6,092 nucleotides of DNA from Flavobacteriales bacterium. GTDB taxonomy: Bacteria; Bacteroidota; Bacteroidia; Flavobacteriales_F; PHOS-HE28. This document shows, one piece after another, positions 1 through 6,092 of the stretch. The notes under the pieces were generated by a model. The model was not told the DNA's origin and did no database searches. It saw only the letters and a program-made list of their open reading frames with translations. The number at the start of each line of letters is the position of its first letter. Positions within the stretch are counted from its first letter, which is position 1. A program made the position numbers and the translations under genes. The stretch is taken from the NCBI GenBank assembly GCA_020854015.1, contig JADZGG010000245.1:1-6092 (forward strand), written 5' to 3'.

Positions 1-1537
1 CTGTCTTACCGCGGAAGTAGCTTGGGGAGCAGGGGTCTTCACGACGACGATGATCATACTCCTCCTCATACTCGTAATAGTCGTCGTAGTAATAGTAGTA
101 GTCGTTGGGACTGTCCCATTGCACGTCATCCTCACCTTCTTCCTCTGCCGCTGCGGCCTGTAGTGTATTGCCCCCTGCTGCTTGGTCGGGGCAGGGGTAG
201 GTGGAATAGGACCGACGGAAACCGATAGATACCCGATAGATGGCGCCAGGCTCGGTCTTGATCAGTTCGGCGAGGTCCAGGTAGTAGCGGTTCCAATGCC
301 CCAAAGCCGGAGCATCCTTGCCGCGCAACGGCACCATCTTTTTCAGGATGGGCCGCCCCACACGGGCCAGTTCGCGTTCACCGGAGAGGTCGTTCACCTG
401 CAGGAACTGGGTCACGTTGTCGGCGTAGATGCGAACGATGCGCACGTCCACGGCGTTGAGATTGACAGCTTCGAAAGGGAAGAGGAGGCCGTCGGTGCTG
501 GGCAGGATCGTGCCTGAGCCTACGAGCCGAACATCGGGCTTCACTTCTTCGAAGGTCAGATCGACCGTGAGGTCTTTACCGAGCTTGCGCCCGTTCACGT
601 TCATCAGCCCGGCTGCCACAAAGGACTGGTGGTCGCCGGTGAGCCGCGTGCCCGGATACAGCAAGAGCTTGTTGCCGTCGATGCTGACGCGCGTTTCCTC
701 TACGCCCGTTATGCCCGCCAAGCCATTGACGTCCTGTTGGGCATCCAGGGGGTCACTGAAGAGCAGCGCGGCATATTGTTCCCCTTCGCTATTGGTCTCG
801 GTGTTCACCAATTGCAGCTCACCGATGGAAGGAATGGGGAAAACGAGCTCTCCCTTGTCCTCACTATCGATGCGTTCCCCGTTCCAGCGGAAGATCAAAG
901 AGCTGGCCTGCTCACCACGCTGCACGCTATCGGCCACCACTCGGTGGACGGTGCCGTTGGGTTCGTGTTCCCAGGTCAGGCGCAGGGAGCGTCCGTTCTG
1001 CTCCGCGGTCATGCAGCCCTCGAGGTCCTGGCCGGTCGCATCGTCGCTGGTGTGTACGGCCACCAGAGCCCGTTGCCAAGTAAGGTCCGTGTTGGACAGG
1101 CTCTGCAGGTCGCTGATGCGCGCGTCGATGCCTTGACGGTAGGTGGTCACCTGAAACACGAACTCCTTGAGCTCTTTCGGAACCTCGATCAGGTCGGTCA
1201 AAGCGAAACGGATCGTATAGGTCTCATCCTGCTTCAGTCGCTGCTTTGGCGTGAAGGCAAGGGTAAGGTGGTCGTACCATGTCACCGTCCCTTCCATTGC
1301 CGGATCCAGTTTGAAGAGCTTCTGAAGTGCGGCGTTCGAGCTATCGCGCCAGGTCTGACCATCAGCGATGCGCACCAGTATCGGGCTGCGGGCGGAGATG
1401 TGCCCGGCAGTGAACGCAGGGATGTAAGGCGTGAACGCGCTGTCCGGGATGATCTTGCCGTTACGATCGGAGCATGCGCTGAGCAGAGCGATGCACAGGG
1501 CGAGCAGGGGCACACGCCAAAGGGCAGTACGGAACAT
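1..1537 (-). CDS. Alpha-2-macroglobulin family lipoprotein, N-terminal part (runs off the left edge)
   Basis: The frame is open from the ATG at 1537 down to base 2 with no stop, giving 512 residues of a longer protein; Bacteroidota members of this family usually exceed 1,500 residues. Residues 5-21 form a hydrophobic signal peptide ending in a lipobox, L19-S20-A21-C22, so it is probably a lipoprotein. Residues about 50-131 look like an Ig-like domain of the Big_5 type. Residues about 236-440 match the first macroglobulin-type region of Bacteroidota alpha-2-macroglobulins, with LPFEAVNL-like, QFLQVN, ELxRVGRPxLKK and PGAIYRVxIGFR segments. A Tyr/Asp/Glu-rich insert follows at 465-500. Known family members are protease-trapping envelope proteins. 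The thioester motif, if present, would lie beyond the window, so trapping activity cannot be judged. There is no Shine-Dalgarno sequence before the ATG. The family call is from recalled motifs, not a search. Confidence 0.85.
   Translation of the reverse strand, partial: MFRTALWRVPLLALCIALLSACSDRNGKIIPDSAFTPYIPAFTAGHISARSPILVRIADGQTWRDSSNAALQKLFKLDPAMEGTVTWYDHLTLAFTPKQRLKQDETYTIRFALTDLIEVPKELKEFVFQVTTYRQGIDARISDLQSLSNTDLTWQRALVAVHTSDDATGQDLEGCMTAEQNGRSLRLTWEHEPNGTVHRVVADSVQRGEQASSLIFRWNGERIDSEDKGELVFPIPSIGELQLVNTETNSEGEQYAALLFSDPLDAQQDVNGLAGITGVEETRVSIDGNKLLLYPGTRLTGDHQSFVAAGLMNVNGRKLGKDLTVDLTFEEVKPDVRLVGSGTILPSTDGLLFPFEAVNLNAVDVRIVRIYADNVTQFLQVNDLSGERELARVGRPILKKMVPLRGKDAPALGHWNRYYLDLAELIKTEPGAIYRVSIGFRRSYSTYPCPDQAAGGNTLQAAAAEEEGEDDVQWDSPNDYYYYYDDYYEYEEEYDHRRREDPCSPSYFRGKT
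38..103 (-). repeat. Tyr/Asp/Glu low-complexity tract within the alpha-2-macroglobulin gene
   Basis: Codons 479-500 are almost all TAC/TAT, GAC/GAT and GAG, followed by CAT and three CGT. They give five Tyr in a row, then mixed Asp, Tyr and Glu, then His-Arg-Arg-Arg-Glu. On the + strand this is a run of GTA/GTC/CTC trinucleotides. A separate acidic run (EEEGEDD) lies just before, at residues 465-471. It is a hydrophilic, probably disordered loop between folded domains, closed by a conserved-looking D-P-C-S-P-S-Y-F segment. The frame is intact through the tract. Confidence 0.7.
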
Positions 1538-1595
1538 GGTGGGTCGGGAAATGGGGGTGGAGGGCGCGAAGGGAGGAGGTGCGGTGCAGCGATAA

Positions 1596-1610
1596 CGCGG
1601 AAGAGCCGCG
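1596..1610 (-). terminator. Possible weak hairpin after the SPOR-barrel gene
   Basis: A 5-bp perfect GC stem (CGCGG/CCGCG) encloses a 5-base loop (CTCTT on the minus strand). It lies about 40 bases after the TGA of the 689-residue gene and about 60 bases before the alpha-2-macroglobulin ATG. It is followed only by TTATCG, with no T-run, so it is not a convincing intrinsic terminator. It could be a leader hairpin for the downstream gene, or chance in GC-rich DNA. Confidence 0.2.
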
Positions 1611-1650
1611 AGCTATTGCAAGCCCGATGATCATCCGCGAAGGGGATGGG

Positions 1651-3720
1651 TCACTTGCCTTGCAACACGCGGTCGGCATCCTCAGCGGGGATGGTGCGTC
1701 CGAGCATGTCGCCGACAACGAAGGCATCGGCAAGACCCTTCTGCGCCAACGTGGCCTTGGCCGCCTCGGCCTCGGCGCGGGTGGCGTAGGAGCCGTAGTA
1801 GTAGCGCACCGCATCCGCGCTGGTCACAGAGGATACGTTGCCGATCTCGATGTACTTGCCCATCACATCGCTGGGCACGTTTCCAGCGAAAGTGCCGAGC
1901 TGCACCTTGTAGCGGATGGCATCCTTGCTGATACCGCCTTCGGGCAGGCTCTTCAGGTTCTCCGGTCCGGTGAGGCGCGCGCCGGCCTCCTTGAGCGAAA
2001 CGCGCTTTCCATCCTTGAAGGCTACGAGGAACGCGCCGTCAAAGCCTTTGAGCAACATGTTCACCTTGTGCTTCGCAGCATCGTTCACGTCGGTAAAGGA
2101 GCCCGTGTAATAGCGCGTAAGTCCATCGTCACCCTTCAGGACCACCAGATCGTTCACACCTTCGAAGATGTTCTTGGAGAGCTTTTCGCGGTAGGCGCCG
2201 AGCTGCACGCGCACGATCGCTTCTCCCTTAGCCACCGGCCCACCGGAAGCGCTGTCCATGCCGCCTTGTGCTGCGGTCACTTCAGGTCCGATATCGATCA
2301 GGCGGCCATCCTCTTCCGCCATTACGCGACCGGTGATGCCGCCGTTGTTCAAGTTGAGCTGACGGCGGATCGCCTCTGGAAGCGCATCGTAGCTGCCCAC
2401 CACGAACATGGTGGTGTCACCGTGTTCGATCGTACGCACATCCGGAATGCTGAGCAACTGCTGCATCTGTGCTTCGGTGATGCCTTCGACGTTCGATCCG
2501 ACCTGGACCGTGTAAACGCGCTTCGCTGCTTTCGCGGTCGACCCTTTGCGCGAAGGGCCGAAGCTCTCCACACGCGAGGTCACGATGTTCACGTTGCCGG
2601 AATCCTTGTAGTTCAGATAATCCTTCAGGAACATGTCGTCTGTGATGGTGACGCCCCGCTCATCCACTGGGGCTCCGGCGGCCGAGGCCAGCTCATCGTC
2701 CATCACATCGGGAACTCCATCACCGTCGCCATCCTCAGGACATCCTTGTGCACTGACCTTGGCTCCCGAAGGGGTGTGAGGGCACAGGTCGTTGAAATCC
2801 GTGACACCATCGCCATCCTCGTCATCCTTGAGCACCAGCATGTCCATTTGTTCGGGAGTGAGCTCTGGCTCTGACATGCGCTTGGCCTTTTTGCGGTCCA
2901 CGTTCACGGCGTAGTTCAGCGAGAACGAGGAGAAGAGGAAGCGGTCGTTGCGGCTGTCGCCCGTGCGACCTTCCACACTTTGGTCGGTGACGCCATCGAT
3001 CAGATCGCTCTGGGTGAAGTGCATGGTGGCGCCCACGCGGAAATCGAAGCCGCCGCCCAGCTTCATCTTTGCACCGATGCCCACTGGTATCGCCCAAGTG
3101 CGCTCATTGTACTTGCCAAAGCCATCCAGGTTCAACTCACGGATGTCGGACTCGTAGCTGTAGTCGCGCTGCATGATCACAGCGCTTCCCGCGTTCGGTG
3201 CAAACTCAGCGATGTCCCGTACGGTGCCGTCGCTCCAATAATTGTATTCGCGGCCTTGTGCATCGTACAGGTCCGTCTTGCTCAGGAACTCAACGCTCTC
3301 GAAGCCGAGGCTGATGAAGGGTTCCACCACGTGGTCGGGCTTCAGGAACTGGTTGAAGTTGTAAGCGAACTGGAATCCTCCGATGGTGACCCGGGATTCG
3401 AAATTGAGGTTGCGTTCCAAACTGCGTTCGTTCACGCCCAAGCGGCCATGCATGGCGTACAGTCCGCCTTCAAGCCAGGGTGTGATGGGGGTGGAGGCGC
3501 GGAACTCATAGCCTACCCGGGTCAGCAGCGGACTGTAATTCGAATGGTCCGAACCGATGTCGCCGTAAAATGCGAACATGCCCGTACCCAGGCCAAAGGT
3601 CGGCTTCAGCATCACTTTGGTGCTGTCGTCCTGCGCGGCAAGAAGGGTGGAGAAGCAAGCGGCCACCAGCAACGTGGTGGAACGGCCTTGGAGGATCGAA
3701 CGGACGGAGCGAGGGGGCAT
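1651..3720 (-). CDS. Outer-membrane beta-barrel protein with thrombospondin type 3 repeats and three SPOR-like modules
   Basis: The protein has 689 residues, from ATG at 3720 to TGA at 1651. A signal peptide (hydrophobic residues about 16-29, LLAAQ end) precedes an outer-membrane beta-barrel-type domain at about 35-275, with alternating aromatic/Gly strands such as GLGTGMFAFYGDIG. Residues 299-342 hold two thrombospondin type 3 calcium-binding repeats (DEDGDGVTDFND, DGDGDGVPDVMD) with Cys313 and Cys327, as in the linker of many OmpA-like proteins. No OmpA peptidoglycan domain follows. Instead there are three SPOR-like modules: about 402-475 (YTVQVGS, degenerate), 502-579 (VRVQLGAY ... TRYYTGSF ... 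GAFLVAF) and 602-672 (YKVQLGTF ... RYYYGSY ... DAFVVG). SPOR domains are known to bind denuded peptidoglycan glycan, so a barrel tethered to the wall is likely (inference). It starts 40 bases after the 479-residue gene, probably in the same operon. The short leader has no Shine-Dalgarno sequence. The exact biological role is unknown. Confidence 0.85.
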   Translation of the reverse strand: MPPRSVRSILQGRSTTLLVAACFSTLLAAQDDSTKVMLKPTFGLGTGMFAFYGDIGSDHSNYSPLLTRVGYEFRASTPITPWLEGGLYAMHGRLGVNERSLERNLNFESRVTIGGFQFAYNFNQFLKPDHVVEPFISLGFESVEFLSKTDLYDAQGREYNYWSDGTVRDIAEFAPNAGSAVIMQRDYSYESDIRELNLDGFGKYNERTWAIPVGIGAKMKLGGGFDFRVGATMHFTQSDLIDGVTDQSVEGRTGDSRNDRFLFSSFSLNYAVNVDRKKAKRMSEPELTPEQMDMLVLKDDEDGDGVTDFNDLCPHTPSGAKVSAQGCPEDGDGDGVPDVMDDELASAAGAPVDERGVTITDDMFLKDYLNYKDSGNVNIVTSRVESFGPSRKGSTAKAAKRVYTVQVGSNVEGITEAQMQQLLSIPDVRTIEHGDTTMFVVGSYDALPEAIRRQLNLNNGGITGRVMAEEDGRLIDIGPEVTAAQGGMDSASGGPVAKGEAIVRVQLGAYREKLSKNIFEGVNDLVVLKGDDGLTRYYTGSFTDVNDAAKHKVNMLLKGFDGAFLVAFKDGKRVSLKEAGARLTGPENLKSLPEGGISKDAIRYKVQLGTFAGNVPSDVMGKYIEIGNVSSVTSADAVRYYYGSYATRAEAEAAKATLAQKGLADAFVVGDMLGRTIPAEDADRVLQGK

Positions 3721-3760
3721 CGGCTAGGGTGTCAGCCGAAAGATAGTGTTCGATATCAGA

Positions 3761-5200
3761 TCACTGCACCCATTTCTGGTTGCTGATCATCAGGGCCTCC
3801 TGCACCGTTACTCGCTCTCCGTTGTTGTACGCAGTTACAAAGGGGCCGGGGAAGTTGTGGCCGGCACTGATGTACGATTGGCGCTGGTCCCTTGCCTCGG
3901 CATAACGGTCGTATCGACCGGCCGTGTACTTGATCCAACCTTGGTGGTGCTCGATGCTGAAATCGCCGTTGTACTGATGGCGCTCCGCGAAGTACTCGCG
4001 CCCCACTTCCTTGTGCGCAGCTGTGATCTGCACCTTGTAGGTCACTCCGGTCTCTGGCGTAGGTATGCGGGACTTGGTGCTGGCGACGGGATCGGCCTTG
4101 GGGCTCACCTTCGGCTCGACGTTGGTCACGGGCTCAGTGGTGGACTGCGGCTCGGTCGGCGTCACGTTCGTGACGGAACCACCGCCCTGTACGCTCTTCT
4201 CCGGTTCGGTAGGGGTGACGGCCAGGGTCTGCATGGCCTTGGGGCCGATCAGGAAGTTGGTGCTGCCGATCACGGCCTTCTGGGTCTCGTCGTTCAGGAG
4301 GTAGCCGAATTCGCCGTTCACCACGTAGTCACCTTCAGGCTGTCCGTTCGCGCGAAGCTTGTAGCTCACCTTCAGGTCGGTCTTCGCAGGAAGGTTCAGC
4401 CACACGAACTTCACAATACGGTCCTGTGCGGTGAAAATGGCCTCGTCGCTGGACTTCTCCAGAGCGGTGAAGCCGGCGGGAATGGTCTCCTGCAACTTGC
4501 CGAAGCCGCGGATGTCACCCTTCTTGATGGTCACCTCCACCAGCATCTCGTTCTCTGTGATGGCGGTGATGGAACGCGAACCACCCACATTGCCCTTGCC
4601 CTGCTGCGGTGCAACACCACTGCGGGTCTCCACGGCGATGGTCTTCACTGGAGCGGCGCCGCCAGCGAACACGACATCGTTGCTCGGGTCGGAAGAAGCC
4701 TGTTGGAGTGCCGTCTCTGTCGACGCAGCAGGCGTCACCATCTGTTCGGGTTCGCTGGCGCTCTGGGCCACGGCGTTGGAGATGATGGTGATGGAACTGG
4801 TGGGCAGGTCCTTCGTCTTCCGCTCGTTGTCCTCGATGAAGCTGAACTTACCGTTGATGGGCAGGCTTCCAGAGGCGTTGGCAGCGGCGGTAAGCGTGTA
4901 GGTGACCTTGAACGAAGCCTGTGTAGGCAGGGCCATCCAGATGAATTTGGCTTTCTGATCGGCGAAAGTGAACGAAGCGCCCTTCGTTTCGATCGCCGTC
5001 ACGCTCAGGCCTTCGGGCATATCGATCTGCAGCTTGGCGAATCCAGTGAGATCGCCTTTCTCAACGGTCACAGTCACTTTCACCTCACTTCCGGCCTGCA
5101 TGGTGGCCGGGGCATCCTGCGTGATCGAAATGTCGGCCAGGAACAGCGCATTGAAGAGGAAGAGGCCGAACAGGTTGAAGAGCGCAGCGGCTTTGATCAT
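3761..5200 (-). CDS. Exported protein with duplicated beta-sandwich-like domain and C-terminal SPOR-like domain
   Basis: The protein has 479 residues, from ATG at 5200 to TGA at 3761. Residues 4-22 are hydrophobic, a signal peptide or uncleaved anchor; the cleavage site is unclear and there is no lipobox Cys. Two copies of one domain follow, at about 24-140 and 207-318. Both carry V-x-V-T-(V/I)-x-K-G-D-(L/I)-x-G-F-x-K-L-Q, then I/M-P-x-G, F-T, K-F-(I/V)-W-(M/L)-x-L-P, K-V-(T/S)-Y and a terminal NG(K/E)F. I do not recognise a named family; strand-like alternation suggests an Ig- or cohesin-like fold (inference). A low-complexity spacer at 141-206 and a Pro/Thr/Glu linker at 329-383 (TPTEP and VTNV repeated) lead to a SPOR-like domain at 387-470: YKVQITA, IKYTAGRY, GPFVTAYNNGERVTVQEA. 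That tail resembles the second SPOR-like module of the gene 40 bases downstream, so the two proteins probably work in the same envelope process. Function unknown. Confidence 0.85.
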   Translation of the reverse strand: MIKAAALFNLFGLFLFNALFLADISITQDAPATMQAGSEVKVTVTVEKGDLTGFAKLQIDMPEGLSVTAIETKGASFTFADQKAKFIWMALPTQASFKVTYTLTAAANASGSLPINGKFSFIEDNERKTKDLPTSSITIISNAVAQSASEPEQMVTPAASTETALQQASSDPSNDVVFAGGAAPVKTIAVETRSGVAPQQGKGNVGGSRSITAITENEMLVEVTIKKGDIRGFGKLQETIPAGFTALEKSSDEAIFTAQDRIVKFVWLNLPAKTDLKVSYKLRANGQPEGDYVVNGEFGYLLNDETQKAVIGSTNFLIGPKAMQTLAVTPTEPEKSVQGGGSVTNVTPTEPQSTTEPVTNVEPKVSPKADPVASTKSRIPTPETGVTYKVQITAAHKEVGREYFAERHQYNGDFSIEHHQGWIKYTAGRYDRYAEARDQRQSYISAGHNFPGPFVTAYNNGERVTVQEALMISNQKWVQ

Positions 5201-5241
5201 GGAAGGAGGGAATGCTCAGACCACGGCAATGTGGACCTCAG

Positions 5242-5249
5242 CAAAACTC
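5242..5249 (-). promoter_or_regulatory. Candidate Bacteroidota-type -7 element upstream of the 479-residue gene
   Basis: On the minus strand this reads GAGTTTTG, matching five of the six fixed positions of the Bacteroidota -7 consensus TAnnTTTG. It lies about 41 bases before the ATG at 5200, in the 117-base gap after the LOG gene. The -33 match, 19 bases further upstream, is poor (GTTC against TTTG). It would give the 479/689-residue pair its own promoter, but the match is weak and may be chance. Confidence 0.2.
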
Positions 5250-5292
5250 AACTTCTTCGCGCGTGGAACGGGCGGGTCGCGCGGGGATCTTC

Positions 5293-5308
5293 CAACAGGC
5301 GCCTGTTG
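5293..5308. repeat. Perfect 16-bp palindrome between the LOG gene and the 479-residue gene
   Basis: CAACAGGCGCCTGTTG is fully self-complementary. TT before it and AA after it (5290-5291 and 5309-5310) extend the symmetry if one bulged C at 5292 is allowed. It begins 9 bases after the TAA of the LOG gene and lies about 90 bases before the ATG at 5200. As RNA it could fold with a CAACAG/CTGTTG stem and a GCGC loop, but no T-run follows on either strand, so it is not a standard terminator. A dimeric-regulator site or an RNA 3'-end hairpin are both possible. Confidence 0.5.
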
Positions 5309-5317
5309 AACGCGTGG

Positions 5318-6061
5318 TTAGAAGTTCGGCTTCAACATGTACTTGCTGTAGAATCCGTCAATAGCGGCAACGGCCTCTTCAGCATTATCCACCACACTGA
5401 ACAGGTCCATATCCACTGGGTTTACGTAGTGGTACTTATCATTCATGGTCGACTTGATCCAATCCAGAAGGCCCTGCCAGTATTTACGCCCCACCAGGAT
5501 GATCGGGAAACGGGCGATCTTCTGTGTCTGGATCAGCGTAAGCGCTTCGAAGAGCTCGTCCATGGTGCCGAAGCCTCCGGGCAGTACGATGAACCCTTGC
5601 GAGTATTTGATGAACATCACTTTGCGCACGAAGAAGTAGTCGAAGTTCAAGCTCTTCTCTTTATCGATATAGGGGTTCGGTTCCTGTTCGAAAGGAAGTT
5701 CGATGTTGAGCCCAACGCTCGTGCCTCCACCGCGTTGCGCCCCCTTGTTCGCGGCTTCCATGATGCCAGGTCCACCCCCCGTGATCACACCGTATCCATG
5801 GCCAGTGAGCAGGAAGGCGATCTCTTCAGCGAGCTTGTATTCCGGTGCCTCGGCCAAGGTGCGGGCACTGCCAAAGATGCTCACGCAGGGGCGGATCCGT
5901 TGCATGGCCTCGAAGCCCTCAACGAATTCGCTCATGATCTTGAAGATGGCCCAGCTGTCGTTGGCTTTCACTTCGCTCCAGCCCTTGCGCTTGAACGCGT
6001 TCTTGATGCGGCGTTCGTGGTGGTCGTTGGCCTTTTGGGGCTGTTTCTCCTGCTTGCTCAT
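5318..6061 (-). CDS. LOG/TIGR00730-family Rossmann-fold protein (probable nucleoside 5'-monophosphate phosphoribohydrolase)
   Basis: With the ATG at 6061 the protein has 247 residues and ends at TAA 5318. It carries the family signatures: the nucleotide-binding GGGPGIMEAANKGA at about 95-108 and the catalytic PGGFGTMDELFE at 161-172, with Glu169 as the expected active-site acid and Arg146 in FFVRK. CVSIFGSAR at about 59-67 is the first Rossmann strand and loop. Family members such as plant LOG remove ribose 5-phosphate from cytokinin nucleotides; bacterial ones act on AMP-like nucleotides. The bacterial substrate is often unknown, so the reaction here is inferred. A charged, Lys-rich N-terminal stretch of about 25 residues precedes the domain. 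It is cytoplasmic, with no signal peptide. A TTG at 6076 in the same frame has AGGAG 5 bases upstream and would add five residues. I prefer ATG because the other three genes here use ATG without a Shine-Dalgarno sequence. Confidence 0.9.
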   Translation of the reverse strand: MSKQEKQPQKANDHHERRIKNAFKRKGWSEVKANDSWAIFKIMSEFVEGFEAMQRIRPCVSIFGSARTLAEAPEYKLAEEIAFLLTGHGYGVITGGGPGIMEAANKGAQRGGGTSVGLNIELPFEQEPNPYIDKEKSLNFDYFFVRKVMFIKYSQGFIVLPGGFGTMDELFEALTLIQTQKIARFPIILVGRKYWQGLLDWIKSTMNDKYHYVNPVDMDLFSVVDNAEEAVAAIDGFYSKYMLKPNF

Positions 6062-6092
6062 CGGAATTCGGTTCAACGGAGCTCCTGCTCCA

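Noticed and set aside
38..103. Possible CRISPR or tandem-repeat array suggested by repeated short motifs
   Set aside because: The units are single codons in an intact reading frame, with no spacers or constant repeat unit.
629..1630. A 333-codon open frame on the + strand over the alpha-2-macroglobulin gene
   Set aside because: The minus-strand frame has a lipobox signal peptide and family motifs through the same bases. The + frame has no motif and is a shadow.
1461..1814. A 117-codon minus-strand frame across the 1538-1650 gap
   Set aside because: It overlaps the end of the barrel gene and the start of the lipoprotein gene in another frame. The product is Arg/Pro/Ala-rich low complexity without a domain.
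1579..2874. A 431-codon open frame on the + strand
   Set aside because: It lies antisense to the well-supported barrel/SPOR gene. Its product is low in recognisable domains and rich in His/Val/Ala, as expected from the reverse of a GC-rich gene.
3721..3738. Small hairpin CGGCT-8 bases-AGCCG directly before the ATG of the barrel gene
   Set aside because: The 5-bp stem is short and expected by chance in GC-rich sequence; nothing else suggests regulation.
3738..3745. TATCTTTC on the minus strand, resembling a Bacteroidota -7 element just before the barrel gene
   Set aside because: The last position differs from TAnnTTTG, no -33 element is seen at the right distance, and the 40-base gap is better explained by an operon.
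2980..3786. A 268-codon + strand frame crossing the gap between the two SPOR genes
   Set aside because: It is antisense to the barrel domain and signal peptide of the minus-strand gene, with no recognisable domain.
4160..4175. Inverted repeat CGTCACG-TT-CGTGACG
   Set aside because: It lies inside the coding sequence for the VTNVT linker and is explained by the codons used there.
5203..5364. A perfect AAGGAGG followed by an ATG and 50 codons on the + strand
   Set aside because: It overlaps the LOG gene antisense and has only about 2 bases of spacing. The SD-like run is the complement of a pyrimidine-rich leader, and the product has no recognisable features.

Overview
The window looks like a piece of a GC-rich Bacteroidota chromosome, probably Flavobacteriales or a close relative (inference). 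The reasons are: an outer-membrane barrel joined to thrombospondin type 3 calcium repeats and SPOR-like modules; a Bacteroidota-style alpha-2-macroglobulin lipoprotein with a conserved N-terminal region; and three of four genes starting at ATG with no Shine-Dalgarno sequence, in keeping with weak SD use in this phylum. By eye the GC content is a little under 60%, so many long antisense open frames appear on the + strand. They are shadows.

All four genes lie on the minus strand and read right to left. (1) 5318-6061 is a LOG/TIGR00730-family Rossmann-fold phosphoribohydrolase. (2) 3761-5200 is a 479-residue exported protein with two copies of an unrecognised beta-sandwich-like domain, a Pro/Thr/Glu-rich linker and a C-terminal SPOR-like domain. 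(3) 1651-3720 is a 689-residue outer-membrane beta-barrel protein with two thrombospondin type 3 repeats and three SPOR-like modules where an OmpA domain would usually sit. (4) 1537 to the left edge is the first 512 codons of an alpha-2-macroglobulin-family lipoprotein. It has no stop in the window and continues past base 1. The gaps are 117, 40 and 113 bases, and no stretch over 300 bases lacks a gene.

Genes 2 and 3 are the most interesting part. They are 40 bases apart, both appear exported, and both end in related SPOR-like modules that share a terminal pattern (small residue-F-V/L-V/T-A ... G-x-R-V-x-x-x-E-A). This suggests a cell-envelope pair in which the barrel and a periplasmic partner touch peptidoglycan or each other. 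The alpha-2-macroglobulin gene downstream fits an envelope theme. The LOG gene is a cytoplasmic enzyme and may simply be a neighbour. I see no mobile element, CRISPR array, RNA gene or phage sequence. The window reads as ordinary core chromosome with one poorly characterised envelope gene pair.
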